A DNA stretch of 64,000 bases, taken from Lenzites betulinus. Lineage: Eukaryota > Basidiomycota > Agaricomycetes > Polyporales > Polyporaceae. This document shows, one piece after another, positions 14,358-25,980 of this stretch. Below the pieces are notes generated by a model. It saw only the letters and a list, made by a program, of their open reading frames with translations. It was not told the DNA's origin and did not search any database. A program made the translations under genes and the position numbers. Location of the stretch: the NCBI GenBank assembly GCA_022264855.1, contig JABYQU010000001.1, forward strand, positions 434,001 through 498,000, given 5' to 3'. Each line of letters begins with the position of its first letter. The first letter of the stretch is position 1.

Positions 14358-14773
14358 CGGGACGGTGTCGCTGGAAGAAGCACTAGAAGTAAACGATGCA
14401 ATATCTGTACAATTTGAATATGACATTCTCCACCAGCTCAAGTGGGAATCGCGGGAGTTCCTTAGATATCATCAGCATCTCATGCACATGCCTAGACTGT
14501 AGGTAAGTGCACGGCGCCACTGGCAGCTCGCTCGAATGCACAAAACAATTTGGATGCTTGATTCTGCGTTTGTTGCCGTATAGTATTACAGTCATGAGCG
14601 TATGTGTCTTTATGGGTAAGAGCGTGTCAATCAGTACGTTACAAGGCTTTCTATATGTGCCAATTCATTCCAGATCCTCCCAGTGCCACGTTGCTGAACT
14701 CCCTTAGTCAGTGCACACACGTACCCTAGTACCCTACCCACTCTACCAAACACTCCAAAGAAGCCAAGGAAAT

Positions 14774-17705
14774 CTACTGATCCGCGTCGCTGTCGCTAGC
14801 CGCGCTGTCACTCTCGTCCTGGCCCCACACCGCGAAGGCGCGCCGCTGGGGGCCGTCGCGCGAGCGCGAGCGGCTCCGGCTAGCCATCGCATACCGCGGA
14901 GGGGTGTCGACAGGCGTCGGCGTCTTCATGCTCTCGCCCTCGATATCGCGGTCGTGCGGGATCTTCACGCGCGTGCTCAGATGCGCGGAGCGGGGGCCGC
15001 GAATGTCGTCGCGGTCGCCCCGGTCGCCGCGCTGCTGCTCTAGGACCGCGATCGAGGACGACGAAGACGAGTTTGACTGCGCCGCGAACTGCACGTGCCG
15101 CGGGGAGACGCGGGGAGGGTGTGGGTGCGGGCCCGCGAAGCGGTCGGGCGTGTCGACGCCGGACTTGAGGCCCGAGCTGGGCGTGCCCTCGCGCGAGCCC
15201 TGCAGGTACGGGTTGCCCTGCGCGAGGAGGCGCGCGGCGTTCTCGGCGTTCTTCTGCCCGTTGACCTCGTTCTCGCGCATCTTCTGCTCTCCGAGCTCTG
15301 CCTGCACCGGGCTGAGCTTGCTCGGGTCGGAGCCGCCGGGGGACTCCGTCGAGGAGAGGTCGTCGATGTCGTACTTCTCCTCCTCCTCCTCTTCCCCGTC
15401 GTCCGACGTCTCGTCCTCTTCGTCCATCTCGTCGGCGCCACCCTGCTTGCTGAGGGCGTGTTGCTCTCGTCGGGGTGTTGGGCCGCCTTCGGAGGGAAGC
15501 TTCCGCGACTTGTGCGTGGGGCTCTCTTCCACCACGACGAACGACTTCTGTCGTTCGCGCTCGTTCCACTTCAGCGTCCGTGAGATAGAGTGGAACCAGT
15601 CGCGAGATTGCGACTCGGCGCAGACGGTGGGGAAGGGATACTTCGACGCAGTAATCTTGATATGGTCGCCCTCTGTATCCACAGTCAGCCACGGTTCTGT
15701 TCGACAGCTAGGAGAAGACGCTTACGCTTCAGCTCCACTCTGCCCCGGCCGTCAAACGAAGCCCATGCAGTGCTCCGAGAGTTGAACGGCACGCATACAC
15801 GCAGCTCCATAGTGTCCGGTAGCAGCATTGGACGGAACGAGAGCGTGTGTGGGCAAATAGGAGAAATAAGGATAGCAGGGATTTCAGGGTGGGTCAACGA
15901 ACCGCCCGCAGATAGCTGAAAAGGTTGTCAGCGAGATTGGTCAAAGTGAAAACACCATGTACTGACTGAGTAAGCTGTTGAACCAGTTGGTGTGGCGATA
16001 CAGAGACCGTCGGCCTGCACGGTCGTCAAATGGTCCTCGTCGGCTATGTCGGACGGCCGGTCAGCATCGGCATGCGAAGGGACCTCACAGACTGCTCACC
16101 AAACAACTCCAGGAGACTGACGTAAGGACTCGGCCCTCGGTCGACGACGAGATCGTTGAGAACTTCGAAGCACTCGACGGGCCTTGTGGAGAAACACATG
16201 ATCTCCTTGTCTTTCGCGCCCACTTTGCCCTCCGTCTGGATGCCGCTTTCCAGCGCCTCCCATCCGTCGCGTTCAATGTTGCGCATAAGGATCTCGCCTG
16301 TGTCGCCCTTCTTGATGGCACGACATGCCTTGCTGTTCTTGTCCGGGGAGATGGCTCTGTACACCGTGCACGTAAAACGCATACGGAGGTTCACACGGAT
16401 GCCGTTGTCGATCGCGTTGTCCATTACTTTCTGGTGGTCGGCGAAGTCAAAGTTTGTCAGGAATCCCAGGGAGCCCAGTGCGAAAGGAAGGACCGGAGGG
16501 ACGATCCGCTGAAACAACCAGGACGTAAACAGTACCGTTCCATCGCCGCCGAGCTGCGAGGCGTTAGTCACGGTGTCCGGCCGAACTTTTCATAGCTGAC
16601 TCACTGTCACGACGAAGTCAAACAGATGAGGGCTACGGCTGCACATGTCGGCCGTCCAGTAGCGCAGCTGACCCTCCAGCGAGGGTATGTTTTCATTGCT
16701 GAATGCGGATGCAAGAGATGAGGAGCTCGAACTCCGCCGTTTGGGGAAGGGCGCAAAGAGCTCGGGATGCTCTCGCTGCAGCCCCGCCGCATCGAATCGT
16801 CGGGACGACCGAAGTTGGGCGTCGACGTAACTGTGGCGTATCTTAGGGCTGTGAACACATCTATAGGTGTAACACTTACACAATCATCCCCCGCTCACTG
16901 CCCCCACGCTTCTTCAGCATCAGGTAGACTGCCAGCTCACGGGTGAGCTTGATGAGACGGTTGTCGCGCGCCTTGGTCACGATGAGGACGCTCTGGATGT
17001 GCGAGCGGACGCGGGTACGACCTGGATGCGCAGTGAGCACCGCCGAGGGGCGGGTGCATCATCGCGGACCGTGAAGGACGACTAACCAAGCTTTTTGCTC
17101 ACTTCCCGCACACCGACAGCCGTCGCCGCGAGCTGCTTGGTGATGCTCGGCGCGTACTGCCGCTCATCGTCGTCATCAGCGTAGGGGGAGACCGTGTCGC
17201 TGTACGAGTCCGATCCCGTCCCGTCCGGATAGTGTTGCCCATCCTCGCTGCCCCGTTCCCGCATGTCGTTCGGCTTTGGCGACACGAAGGAGTTCAGCCA
17301 ATCCATGAGAGGTGGGCCCTGCAGCTTGGAGTGTAAAAAGCAAGGAGATGCGATCGCGGGGGAAGGGGCGCGGCGTTGTGCTTGGGGTGGTATCGGGACC
17401 GAGTGGTGGGTGATGGTGGGAGTGTTCGACATGAGTGGAGGCCCTTCTATGGTCACGGCGGTTCCGTTGGTCTTGGTGCCGTTTGTCGACGCATGCGCCG
17501 CCGCCGTATTGCCCGGGTTCTTTCCCGACGCTATCTCCGGTGACTGCTGCGGGTCGAGGACGACGTTTGGCGTCCAGTCCGAGGAGTTGTGGGATAAATG
17601 TAGGTTCGATGGGCGGCTGGTCCTTCGCGAAAGCGAGGGTGGCATGTCGGCGAACGAGGGGGTGGTCGGTGGGGTCGAGAACGTCTCGTTGTCTGGGGAC
17701 AGCAT
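14774..17705 (-). CDS. ATP-NAD kinase with long disordered ends
   Basis: Phosphorylates NAD(H) to NADP(H). Seven exons on the minus strand close in frame to about 868 residues: 17705-17087, 17021-16880, 16830-16605, 16553-16100, 16043-15967, 15915-15726 and 15672-14774. The core has the ATP/NAD site [24 protein letters not shown], then [21 protein letters not shown] and [13 protein letters not shown], all diagnostic of the family. The last core segment, [17 protein letters not shown], ends near residue 590. The first 200 residues are Ser/Thr/Pro-rich with no mitochondrial presequence, so a cytosolic Utr1-like enzyme is more likely than a Pos5-like one (inference). The last 270 residues are low-complexity, with acidic runs and an RSRSRSRD stretch, and are unusually long for the family. 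It is convergent with QNG1, with 416 bp between stop codons. Confidence 0.92.
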
Positions 17706-19150
17706 CGAGTCCAGAACGAATGCGAATCAAGCGGGATGTTGGCAGTATGGTGCGAAGATCTGCACTTTATAGCGCGTCCAGAACGGTCCCAGGAGCAAGA
17801 TATGTTGTCCAGACGACGAGTGAGATGTTGGAGGTAGACGTACAGATCATAAGTAACTGCCGGTCGCGCGCTGCCGGCCGATTGGTGGAGTAAGTTCGCT
17901 TGTTACTATTATCAGATTGGTAAGTCTTGGGTAAGCCCGAAAGTGTTGTCGAGTAAGTAGCGTCATATAGTAGCTCTAATAGAAATCTATCAAAGCGCCT
18001 TACATAGTGTGTACTTCCCGCTGATAGTCACTATAGCGCTAGGGGCAACCGCTTGTCCTTTGACCACAACCGCGTTCCTCGTCGGCAAACCTCACCTTGC
18101 CAACTATTCGCGGTCCGCTGGCCATGGAATGCACTCGTCGGTGTTGGCTCAGCTGTGCCCAATAGCTTGATCAGGATATCCGCAGCGGCCACTGCCACTC
18201 CAGTGCCACTACCGCTGACAGTGATAGATGTCGATGAAGAGATGTTGAGACGAAACGCGGCCCCCTTGAGTAGGACTTATATCGGCATAGCTAGTGCGAC
18301 TACTCACATGAATGAAACCGAATTTGACCTGTGTACCCATGCAGTGTCGCAAGGAGCCCAACAGGTATGTGCCTTCGCTTCGCAGTCTCATCTGTATGTC
18401 CTGACTCTCGCACATATGCTATGACTGTCGTTGGGCACATAGCCGCTTTCAGGGCTTCAATTAAGGGCGGTCCCGTCGCCGTGGCCGTACGCCGTCTGCG
18501 CTGATTTGATGCAAAATGTTCGACTCCGTATACCCACCGCCGCAAAATCATCGGCTTGGTGCGGATGATTTTGCAGCTGGCAAGCCGAGGATCGCTATCA
18601 CGGTCTGTCTTGCTGGCGAGCTGCTTTCTTCTCAGGTCATAAGCGGCATGCTCACATGGCAAGCTATGGGAAGCCGACCATGAACCAGACGTTCCTCACA
18701 AAGTTCTGTGGGCGCACACATGCATGAGTGGCACCACCAGCATGTGCCAAAAGGTAGGTGTCTGCGCACGTGCGCGGAGAGGCAACGCTCATCAGATGAT
18801 GGACTTTGCGAATCTGCCCTACCTGCCCCGCGGGGGCAGTACTAGTGCTAGTGAAGCCGGGGGCCCTGCGACGATCCCTGCCTGTGTCATTGCTTGCCTC
18901 GCGGGCATCAAAAACTACCCAGCATATGTGGCTTGGCCTTCCTGCTGTGGCCTCCGTCGAGGTCGTCCATCAGCTGTCATGGTATCGAAGCACCCATGCC
19001 CATGTGTGCAGCGGCCTCAAATAGCTTCCTTCCATCGCTCGCTTGTCCCTAGCTGCCGGTCCAGCCAACTTTTATAGCCCCAGAGTTCACGCCTCCTCCC
19101 CACGCCCCTACCCACGCTCGTTCAGTGCCTACGACGCTCAAGTCATCGAC
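17706..19150. other. Intergenic, no gene recognised
   Basis: The stretch holds the NAD kinase promoter (right of 17705) and the promoter of the secreted phosphodiesterase (left of 19151; an AACTTTTATAGCC at about 19068-19080 could be its TATA element). Between them I see only short frames and one hairpin at 18542-18574. Confidence 0.45.
18542..18574. repeat. Perfect 11-bp inverted repeat (hairpin)
   Basis: GCAAAATCATC at 18542-18552 is followed by an 11-base spacer and its exact reverse complement at 18564-18574. It lies in a gene-free stretch. It could be a protein-binding palindrome or chance. Confidence 0.5.
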
Positions 19151-20544
19151 ATGCGTGCTGCGTCATTCGTCTTCTCCCTCGCGGCAGTCGCTGCCTCGGT
19201 CAAGGGTGCAATTCTGCCTGAGAAAAGGTCCGTGGTTGCTTAAGACGGGTGCGGGGAATCACTCGTACTGATCAGCCGCACATCTCCCAGAGCGACCGTC
19301 TGTAACGGCCATGCAGAATTGTGCAACCGCAGTTATGGAAATGTGACGTTCCTTGGAGGTGGGGAATACTTTCAACGGCGCCGTCGCAACGCCTATGAGA
19401 CTGACCTTCTGCGTTAGCACATGATTCCTTTGCGTTCAGCGAAGACCCCCTCGCTCGTCAGCTCTACTTCTACCTTGGTTTCCTGACGACGAGCTGAAAT
19501 CACTGCAGTCGCCCGTGATCAGGAGGTCGATATCCCTTCCCAATTGGGCCTCGGCGTTCGTCTGCTTCAGGCTCAATCTCATATGTTGGTACACCCATCC
19601 TATCGAAAGTCCTTAGATGACTCAACGTCTTGTACAGGAACGACGGAGTCCTCCACTTCTGCCATACCAGTCAGTACTTATTCATGTTCTTGTCCTGCAC
19701 TCAACAACACTCACATAACACTTCTATGTAGGCTGCGTACGTCTTGCTTTCCTGCACGCAAACATGAAACACAACTCACTAATATACCTACTGCAGGCCT
19801 TGTTTGATGGTGGAACCGTCCAGGACTACCTCACCAAGGTCCACGACTTCCTGACGGCAAACCCCAATGAAGTCCTGACCCTCCTCTTCACCAACCCGGA
19901 GGGCGTATCGCTCCCTGACGTATGGGACCCAGCGTTCCAAGCCTCTGGAGTGGCGGCCCTCGCCTACGTCCCCCCATCGATTCCTGTCAAGCAGAGTGAC
20001 GTAAGAAAACTTCCTGGCTGTCCGATACACTCTGCTGATGACGCAAACGCACATGCAGTGGCCGACCCTGGGCGACCTTATCGACAGCGGGAAGCGGGTC
20101 GTCGTCTTCCTCGACGCGGGCGCGGACACCGACCGGAGCGTTCCATACATCCTCCCCGAGTTCCCCATGATCTGGGAGACGCCGTTCAGCGTGACGGACT
20201 CCACGTTCCCGTGCAGCGTCGACCGCATCAGCGGCCCTCTCGCCACCGCGGACCACATGTACATGATCAACCACTCGCTCAACAAGAACATCTTCGACAC
20301 TGGCATCATCGTGAGCGACCCTATTGACGCAGCGACAACGAACGGCGTGACTTCGTGAGTACCTGCACTCTTGACCACGAATGCGATGTGTGCTAATGCA
20401 ATGAATTGGGACGACAGAATTCTAGCGAACGCAGGCGGGTGCGAGGGCTTCGCGGCCGGGCGCGCACCCAACTTCGTCCTCCTCGACTTCGTCAACATCG
20501 GCAAGGGCCTCGACGCAGTGAACCAGCTGAACGGGCTGGCGTGA
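19151..20544 (+). CDS. Secreted PI-PLC-like phosphodiesterase
   Basis: A signal peptide (residues 1-19) precedes a TIM-barrel X-domain of the fungal PLC-like family, about 308 residues. Exons are 19151-19227, 19291-19358, 19418-19456, 19509-19588, about 19639-19669, 19732-19736, 19797-20000, 20059-20354 and 20418-20544. Catalytic His candidates sit in FLGAHDSFAF and LHFCHTSC. Family segments QEVDIPSQLGLGVRLLQAQ, ALFDGGTVQDYL, NPNEVLTLLFTNPE and RVVVFLDAGAD are clear. The CHTSC motif is rebuilt only if a 5-base micro-exon at 19732-19736 is used. The exon ending 19588 and the next block are one base out of phase, because the acceptor AG at 19636-19637 leaves an extra G. The substrate is unknown. 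The bacterial relatives cleave phosphatidylinositol, but fungal members lack tested activity as far as I know. Confidence 0.82.
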
Positions 20545-20673
20545 GTATCTATCACCACAGTCCTGGTTTACACTCCGCCCCTTCCCTCCCCTTCTCCCGG
20601 AGCCCTCCCCATCGCATCCTTTTATTTAGGCGGGGCGGGCTGCTCGTTTGTTGCGGCGGGTTTTTTCTTGCAG

Positions 20674-20830
20674 GTTTACTAAGGCCATGTCATGGACCAA
20701 GCAACAGCAGCCAGGTGGTGGTATCAGGGGCGGTACCTATGTCACGACCGCCTGGATGGGTAAATGGGGTAGTTTTGGCATTTACGACTATAATGATGAC
20801 GTGCGGACTCTGAGGTATTCCAAGCTGTGA
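20674..20830 (+). other. Possible alternative last exon of the phosphodiesterase gene
   Basis: A donor GTGAGT at 20541 overlaps the phosphodiesterase stop codon, and a good pyrimidine-rich acceptor ends at 20673. Splicing there keeps frame and adds 52 residues containing AMSWTKQQQPGGG and KWGSFGIYDYNDD before a TGA at 20828-20830. The family normally ends at the TGA at 20542-20544, so this would be an alternative tail or an unrelated remnant. I do not recognise the segment. Confidence 0.25.
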
Positions 20831-22500
20831 TCATGGTCGCATACAACGGCCACGGCGATAAGGCCGGGTGAGTCCTGTAAGTAAGGGAACAACGTTGTTC
20901 GGAGTAGCTCATGGGCGCCTACTTTAAGACGTCTCTCTTCCGTCTTCCACTACGACGTCTTGTTCCTGACGACTGCTTCTCTGGATTCTTGGGCTTGGGC
21001 TGCGTCAAAAAGGTCTATGTTATCATATACGCATACAGATGCTCCGGACGCACGTCTTCTTTCACACAGGTACCAATAGCGAACTGACCTGCTTGAAGGG
21101 CGGCACGCTGCTAGCTTTGACGGTTTTGAGCTCACATCACTTTAAACTACGACGCAACGATATGCATGTTCAAACGCACCTTATCGAAATCAGTAGTGAG
21201 TGCGCTTTTTGTGATATCACAGGTACGATGTAGCCTCGCTTCGATCTGGAAGCCTTTCCCATAAGCTTGCAGGTACGCTGAAAAGTGTATTGCCCCACCT
21301 CAATCACTCGATGTCCCTCCCAGCACCTAGTATCTCCGCGTATCTCTCGGCTTTATGCTCCAAAGAACACCGCAAAGGGTCTCGTTAGCTTAGCACAAGG
21401 CCTGCAGTAGCGTTAGATCTATCGGGACGACTACTGGTGTCTGCGCACGATGGTCCGCTTTCTGGGAGTGCCTTGCAGCTACCTGTCACTATGCTAGGGC
21501 CCGTTTCCGGAGTATGCCCTGTCCTCATACTTGGGCCGCACTTAGGCAGCTTGGCAGCATCGGCAGCTATTGCCACGCATTTTCTGCCCGTGGCTTGGTC
21601 GCGCGTCAAGGAACGTTCAGCTGCTTCAGCAAGATGGGTCGCCGTCACACATGTCCATTTGTCTTCCACTAGCTTTGCTTCTCCGGGCGCACAATGTTCG
21701 CCCGCCCTATCGTCTTAGCTAGACCATGCCCATCTCCGTCACCAATAGTAATGCGGCGTGCCCATTACAGTAATGACATAGCAACGTATTGTAAGTCCTC
21801 TCCACCCAAATAACCGGATACCCAGGATTGAGGTGATGGCTTGGTTCTTCAAGTTTATTATACGGACGTACTCACAACCCAGGTGACCGAGGCTCGCCGA
21901 ATCCACGTATTCACTGCATACCAACCCGATGCCTCATCGGGCTTCGACCCGGAGCTATCCCGGACGACGGCGTTCCACTGGATTTACGCCAGCCTCTCCA
22001 AGCCCGCTGCTCGGACATCGCGTCCGCCTCGATGCCTGCGTCAGCGACCACAAATCTGGAAGGGCGCGGGCTATATTCATGCCTTCTGCCACGCATTACT
22101 GCCAACGAGGCTCGCTGCGCGCGCTCATTACGTCCCGCAGCACGTTCGGTGAGTGAGCAGCATGACCGTGGGTACATTCCGCCGTACCAGGCCTTCAACC
22201 TTCTACAGCTGCCGTGCTCGTCGCCGTCGCGAACTCACGCCGAAGGCTCCTCAGGTCAGGTTGGCTGTAGCGGCCGCCGCCCCTGCTACTGCTAGTCATA
22301 TGCGTGCAGTCGGGCCGTCGCAGGGTCGGCGGCTGGCGAGACGATCTATGGAGACTCTTCCCGTCATCTCCGATACGGAACTCTGCGCTTACGGGAAGGC
22401 GAGGAAGCGTGTGGCAGTCGCGGTCGCCGCCACATTCAATCGGGGGGCAAGACCCCCGTTTGCCATTGCGACGCTTCTCTGGTGCCGTTCGCTCGAGGCC
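20831..22500. other. Intergenic, no gene recognised
   Basis: About 1.7 kb with only short open frames. Two of them (21385-21669 minus and 21437-21718 plus) lie over each other and have no known domain. No repeat pair or RNA gene was seen. Confidence 0.45.
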
Positions 22501-22507
22501 TTATAAG
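22501..22507 (+). promoter_or_regulatory. TATA-like element of the DUF6533-like gene
   Basis: TTATAAG lies 107 bp upstream of the ATG at 22614, at a normal distance for a core promoter on this strand. Confidence 0.4.
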
Positions 22508-22613
22508 TCCGGCCCCCGTACTATGTGGGCCGTTTCCCCGCCCGTCACTCTGCTCCCCGTGGCTCGCGTGCCCCCGCTCCTTCAGCACCGCTCCTTTGTG
22601 CACCCCCCTTGGT

Positions 22614-24705
22614 ATGGCCGATGAAGTCTCTGTGACCGCCAACGTGGTTGCGGAAATCATCACAGGGGTAAGAGATATTCGCAGTACCCAACTTGTATCA
22701 TGTGAGTATGTCTCCAGGGTGTTTTTCATGTTACCGATGTACTGACGCAGATACAGTCGTCACTGCGACGATTGTAATATATGATTATAGTGAGCATAGT
22801 CGCTATCCACCTCTAAAGGCGGAGGGCTGACCAAAATCTCGCCATCCCAGTCGTATGTATCGAGCGCGAAGTGGAGCTGATCTGGGTAAGCCTGCCGTAA
22901 GTGAAAATCGGGGCCCAGTCCTCACAAATAGATGCAGAAGAAGCGGTGGTCCGTCATCAAATTTGCCTTTCTCTGGGTGCGTCGTCCCTGCCCGTGACCA
23001 CCGAAGGCCGCGCAATCGCCTCTGACCCGCGTCTTCCCTGCCAGCATCGGTATTTCGGACTGCTCTGCGTGATGTACGTCGCCGATGTCCTCTCGACGCA
23101 CCCCCGTCCGATGCTGATCGCCGCTTGTTCCATATGCGCAGATTGCAAGTGTACGGTCAGTACAGGGCCGACGTATTCCCGCACGTCGCGCAGGACTGAA
23201 GCGTCCTCTTTTCAGCTCTGAATCCGAGAGCGATCAATGTCGAAGTACGTTCGCCACATGTATTTCCTCATTCGATTCGGTGTCTAAACGCTATGTTAGT
23301 TGTAAGCGCTGAAGTGTACAGACTACTTGACACCACCCCCTGAGACGAGGATGCCATTAAAGCTGCTCGTTCTGGTTTTACTGGGAAACTTGGGGCTACT
23401 GTGGCGTGTTGTTCACCTCGGAAGGTACAGTTCCGACCTCGTATGGGATATGACGGACGTATGCTTACGAGATCGCACATTCCGACTCACAGCTGTTTTA
23501 CTGCTCTGGATATACGTCGTGTATAACAAGAATCGCTATATCCTCGCCCTCATAGGCGCATGCTACGTCGCAGAAGTCGTCAGTGTCTTGGCGATTCTCG
23601 CGGTCTCTTTCCAGAACTTCGAAGGTCGGTCAGCCCGGACCTGCAGATACTGCGCACTGCTGACGATCCAACTTCCACAGCGAATGCATTCCGTCTCCTC
23701 GGCGTGCAGTACTGCATCATAACCGACTTTCCGAGGACATTCAAGCTCTTATGGATCCCCATCTTGGCTTACGACTCGCTCTTGCTCCTGCTGTTCTTGT
23801 ATAGGGGCTGCGGCTCTTCGCTGGGCTGCAACCGGAAACGTACCCGCAACCACGACAGCTTGCTTCACATGGTGTACCGACACTCCTTACTCAATTTCCT
23901 CGCGTAAGTTTCCCACCGCCCGGTGTTCAACCCAGGTTGTCTCCGTTACGGGAACTCGGTACTAACACAGGCGTATCAGCATCTTTGGAACGTATCTGTC
24001 AAGTGCCATCATCTGGCTCACGAGCCCAGTACGTACGCTCTTCCTTCAGTTCCCATACCCATCGATTGTGCTGCGCTGACCCTTCTTTCTCCCCCGCAGG
24101 TCGGCCTATACCAGATCCCCGTGAGCTTCGCGCTCGCGCTCAGCATCACGAACTGCACCCGTCTCCTGCTCAACATCCGGCGCGCGTACTACTCCGGCGT
24201 CGGCGACCCCATCCTCTTCAACATCCGCGACATCCCCGCCACGGGCGCGAACACCCCGAACATGCTCGACGCCCCCATGCTCTCCGCATCCATGTCCGCG
24301 TCCACCGGCACGATGCCGCTCACCACACCCTACCCCATGTCCCCGATCTCCGCAACGTCCGGCCTCTCGGGCGACACTCTGCGCGAGCGCAGCACGACGC
24401 CCGTGAGCGCGCGCCGGTTCGTCCCGGGGACGGGCCTCCGCGGCGCGCGGGCGCGGTCGCAGTCGCGGGAGCCCGCGAGCGCGAACGTCCTCCGGATATC
24501 GATCGCGACGACGTCGTCGGAGATGCTGCGGCAGGTCGCGCCGTCGCGCTGTGCGCACGAGTACGAGCGCGCGGAGGACGCGGACGTCGAACGCGACTCG
24601 GCGCGTGTGGTGTACGTTACGCCGGACCTCGACCCCGATTGGTGGCAGTACGAGCTGCGCGAGATGCGCGTCGACCCGAACCTGTCTGTTGGCGAGGCGC
24701 TCTGA
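22614..24705 (+). CDS. DUF6533-like multi-pass membrane protein
   Basis: A basidiomycete-specific membrane family of unknown function. The N-terminal exons resolve as 22614-22701, 22751-22789, 22851-22885, 22932-22976, 23045-23073, 23142-23155 and 23216-23244, giving TVVTATIVIYDYIV, EREVELIW, KKRWSVIKFAFLW and RYFGLL, the DUF6533 signature order. The C-terminal exons are 23493-23624, 23681-23903, 23980-24028 and 24100-24705. They hold hydrophobic helices (LLLWIYVVYNKNRY, LLLLLFLY, YLSSAIIWL) and then ITNCTRLLLNIRRAYY, followed by a Ser/Thr-rich cytosolic-type tail of about 170 residues. I could not join 23244 to 23493 in frame: the obvious acceptor at 23321 leads to an early stop. One exon is therefore unresolved there, or the copy is damaged. 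Confidence 0.7.
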
Positions 24706-25094
24706 GGTGCGCGGCCACGCTTGAGGCTAGCTGCCGCTGGGACGGTGTGGGCGTTTGAGTATGTCAAAGGTGTAAATGGGCCTGCGCGAGGTCAAGCTGG
24801 TATCACTATATGGTAGATACATGCTTGTTGTACGACAGAGGCTTTGTACGGACTATAAATTCATTCTGTATCGTTAAACGCGATGTTATGCGAGTAAGTA
24901 CAAATAGTAAATGAGCGGGTTTCGAGGCATGGCAGGATGTGGTCGCCCCTGCTCCGCTGGTTGGCTGTGCGAGAGCATGAACGACTTTTGAGGTGGGTCA
25001 GGTGCTTGCATCCCGGGTAGTCAGCGAGTCCTCGCATATCGCAACCATAGGCGAGAGGACCCGCACGTCCGCAGAGTCCGTTCCACTTGCCCTA

Positions 25095-25400
25095 GCTCCA
25101 CTTGTTTCTCTTTCCGACGTCTCTTGAATGTGAAGCATCCAGCAAGGCTCCTGCTGGCACGGGCGTGGGTGAAGCTCAAGCCCGAAGCGGCGGAGGTCCA
25201 GGCATGTCCGTTGGTGTGGTATTGCTTGAGAGCTCTTGTGATAGGCATCCCGGTACGCGGCTTCAGCTGCAGGCATTCGGGCCTGACGGTGTTTGCTAGG
25301 GTGACCTCCTGCACACCTGTCCTGCCACATTTCCCCAATGCTCGCCAGTGGAAAGGCCCCGTGGGCATACCCATATGGTCCGGCCTGTGGCTTAGTAGGT
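25095..25400 (-). pseudogene. Possible degenerate HMG-box fragment
   Basis: Minus-strand frames read ASIGEMWQDR and then AAEAAYRDAYHKSSQ. These resemble helix 2 (IGEMWQDE in the large HMG protein at 28.8-30.5 kb) and helix 3 of an HMG box. The blocks are separated by a segment with possible splice sites, and neither the N-terminal strand nor a basic C-terminal tail is recognisable. I read it as a relic. Chance similarity is possible because only two short blocks match. Confidence 0.3.
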
Positions 25401-25475
25401 GGCGCTGGTACGGCCATCTCTTCCATACATCGGTGCCGCTAATCCTGCGCAAGGGGATATGGTGGTGGGACCGAG

Positions 25476-25517
25476 TAGGGGTTGGGAAAGGGACCCTAGG
25501 GGTTGGGAAAGGGACCC
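25476..25517. repeat. 21-bp tandem repeat, two copies
   Basis: The unit TAGGGGTTGGGAAAGGGACCC occurs twice head to tail, exactly, at 25476-25496 and 25497-25517. The run is G-rich on the plus strand. Confidence 0.8.
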
Positions 25518-25980
25518 TAAAGCCTGAGCTCGGAGGCGTCCTACACGCTTCGGCCGCCACAGTACATCCCAATGAGCATCCCTGCACACGACGCAGCCCG
25601 CATGGCCAGATATTCAAGGCCCCTTCTCAGGGATCGACAACTCGCGAGCAGACTCCGCTCCGACGGAGCAGACGGGTCATTGCATTGCGTGCAGCGTAGA
25701 TATCAGGGAGGAGAAGGGGGCTCTGCGGGGCGCGAATTGTCCCACTCAAGGGAGAACACTTTTTGGCGGAACCCCATGTCGATCGAGGACCAGGGCTTCT
25801 TCGCCACTCGCTCGGCGCCGCGAACGTAGATCACCTGCGCACTGGGGCCCGCGACCGCCGCACTCTAAGGGAGCTCGCGTGAGGCGCGATGGAGGGGCGT
25901 CTTCTCGGGCGTTGAACGCGCCAAACGCGCATGAGTGCGCCCAATGAACTCGTTACTGGTAACTTGAAGGACCCTCGAGA

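Larger units (their letters stand above)
24706..25830. other. Intergenic with possible HMG-box relic
   Basis: No intact gene. The stretch contains the 3' region of the membrane-protein gene, a weak HMG-box-like fragment on the minus strand and a short tandem repeat, both listed separately. Confidence 0.4.

Noticed and set aside
14880..15692. Second long minus-strand frame and plus-strand frames over the NAD kinase tail
   Set aside because: Shadow frames of the Ser/Arg/Glu-rich last exon. The kinase frame is fixed by the conserved core and six in-phase introns.
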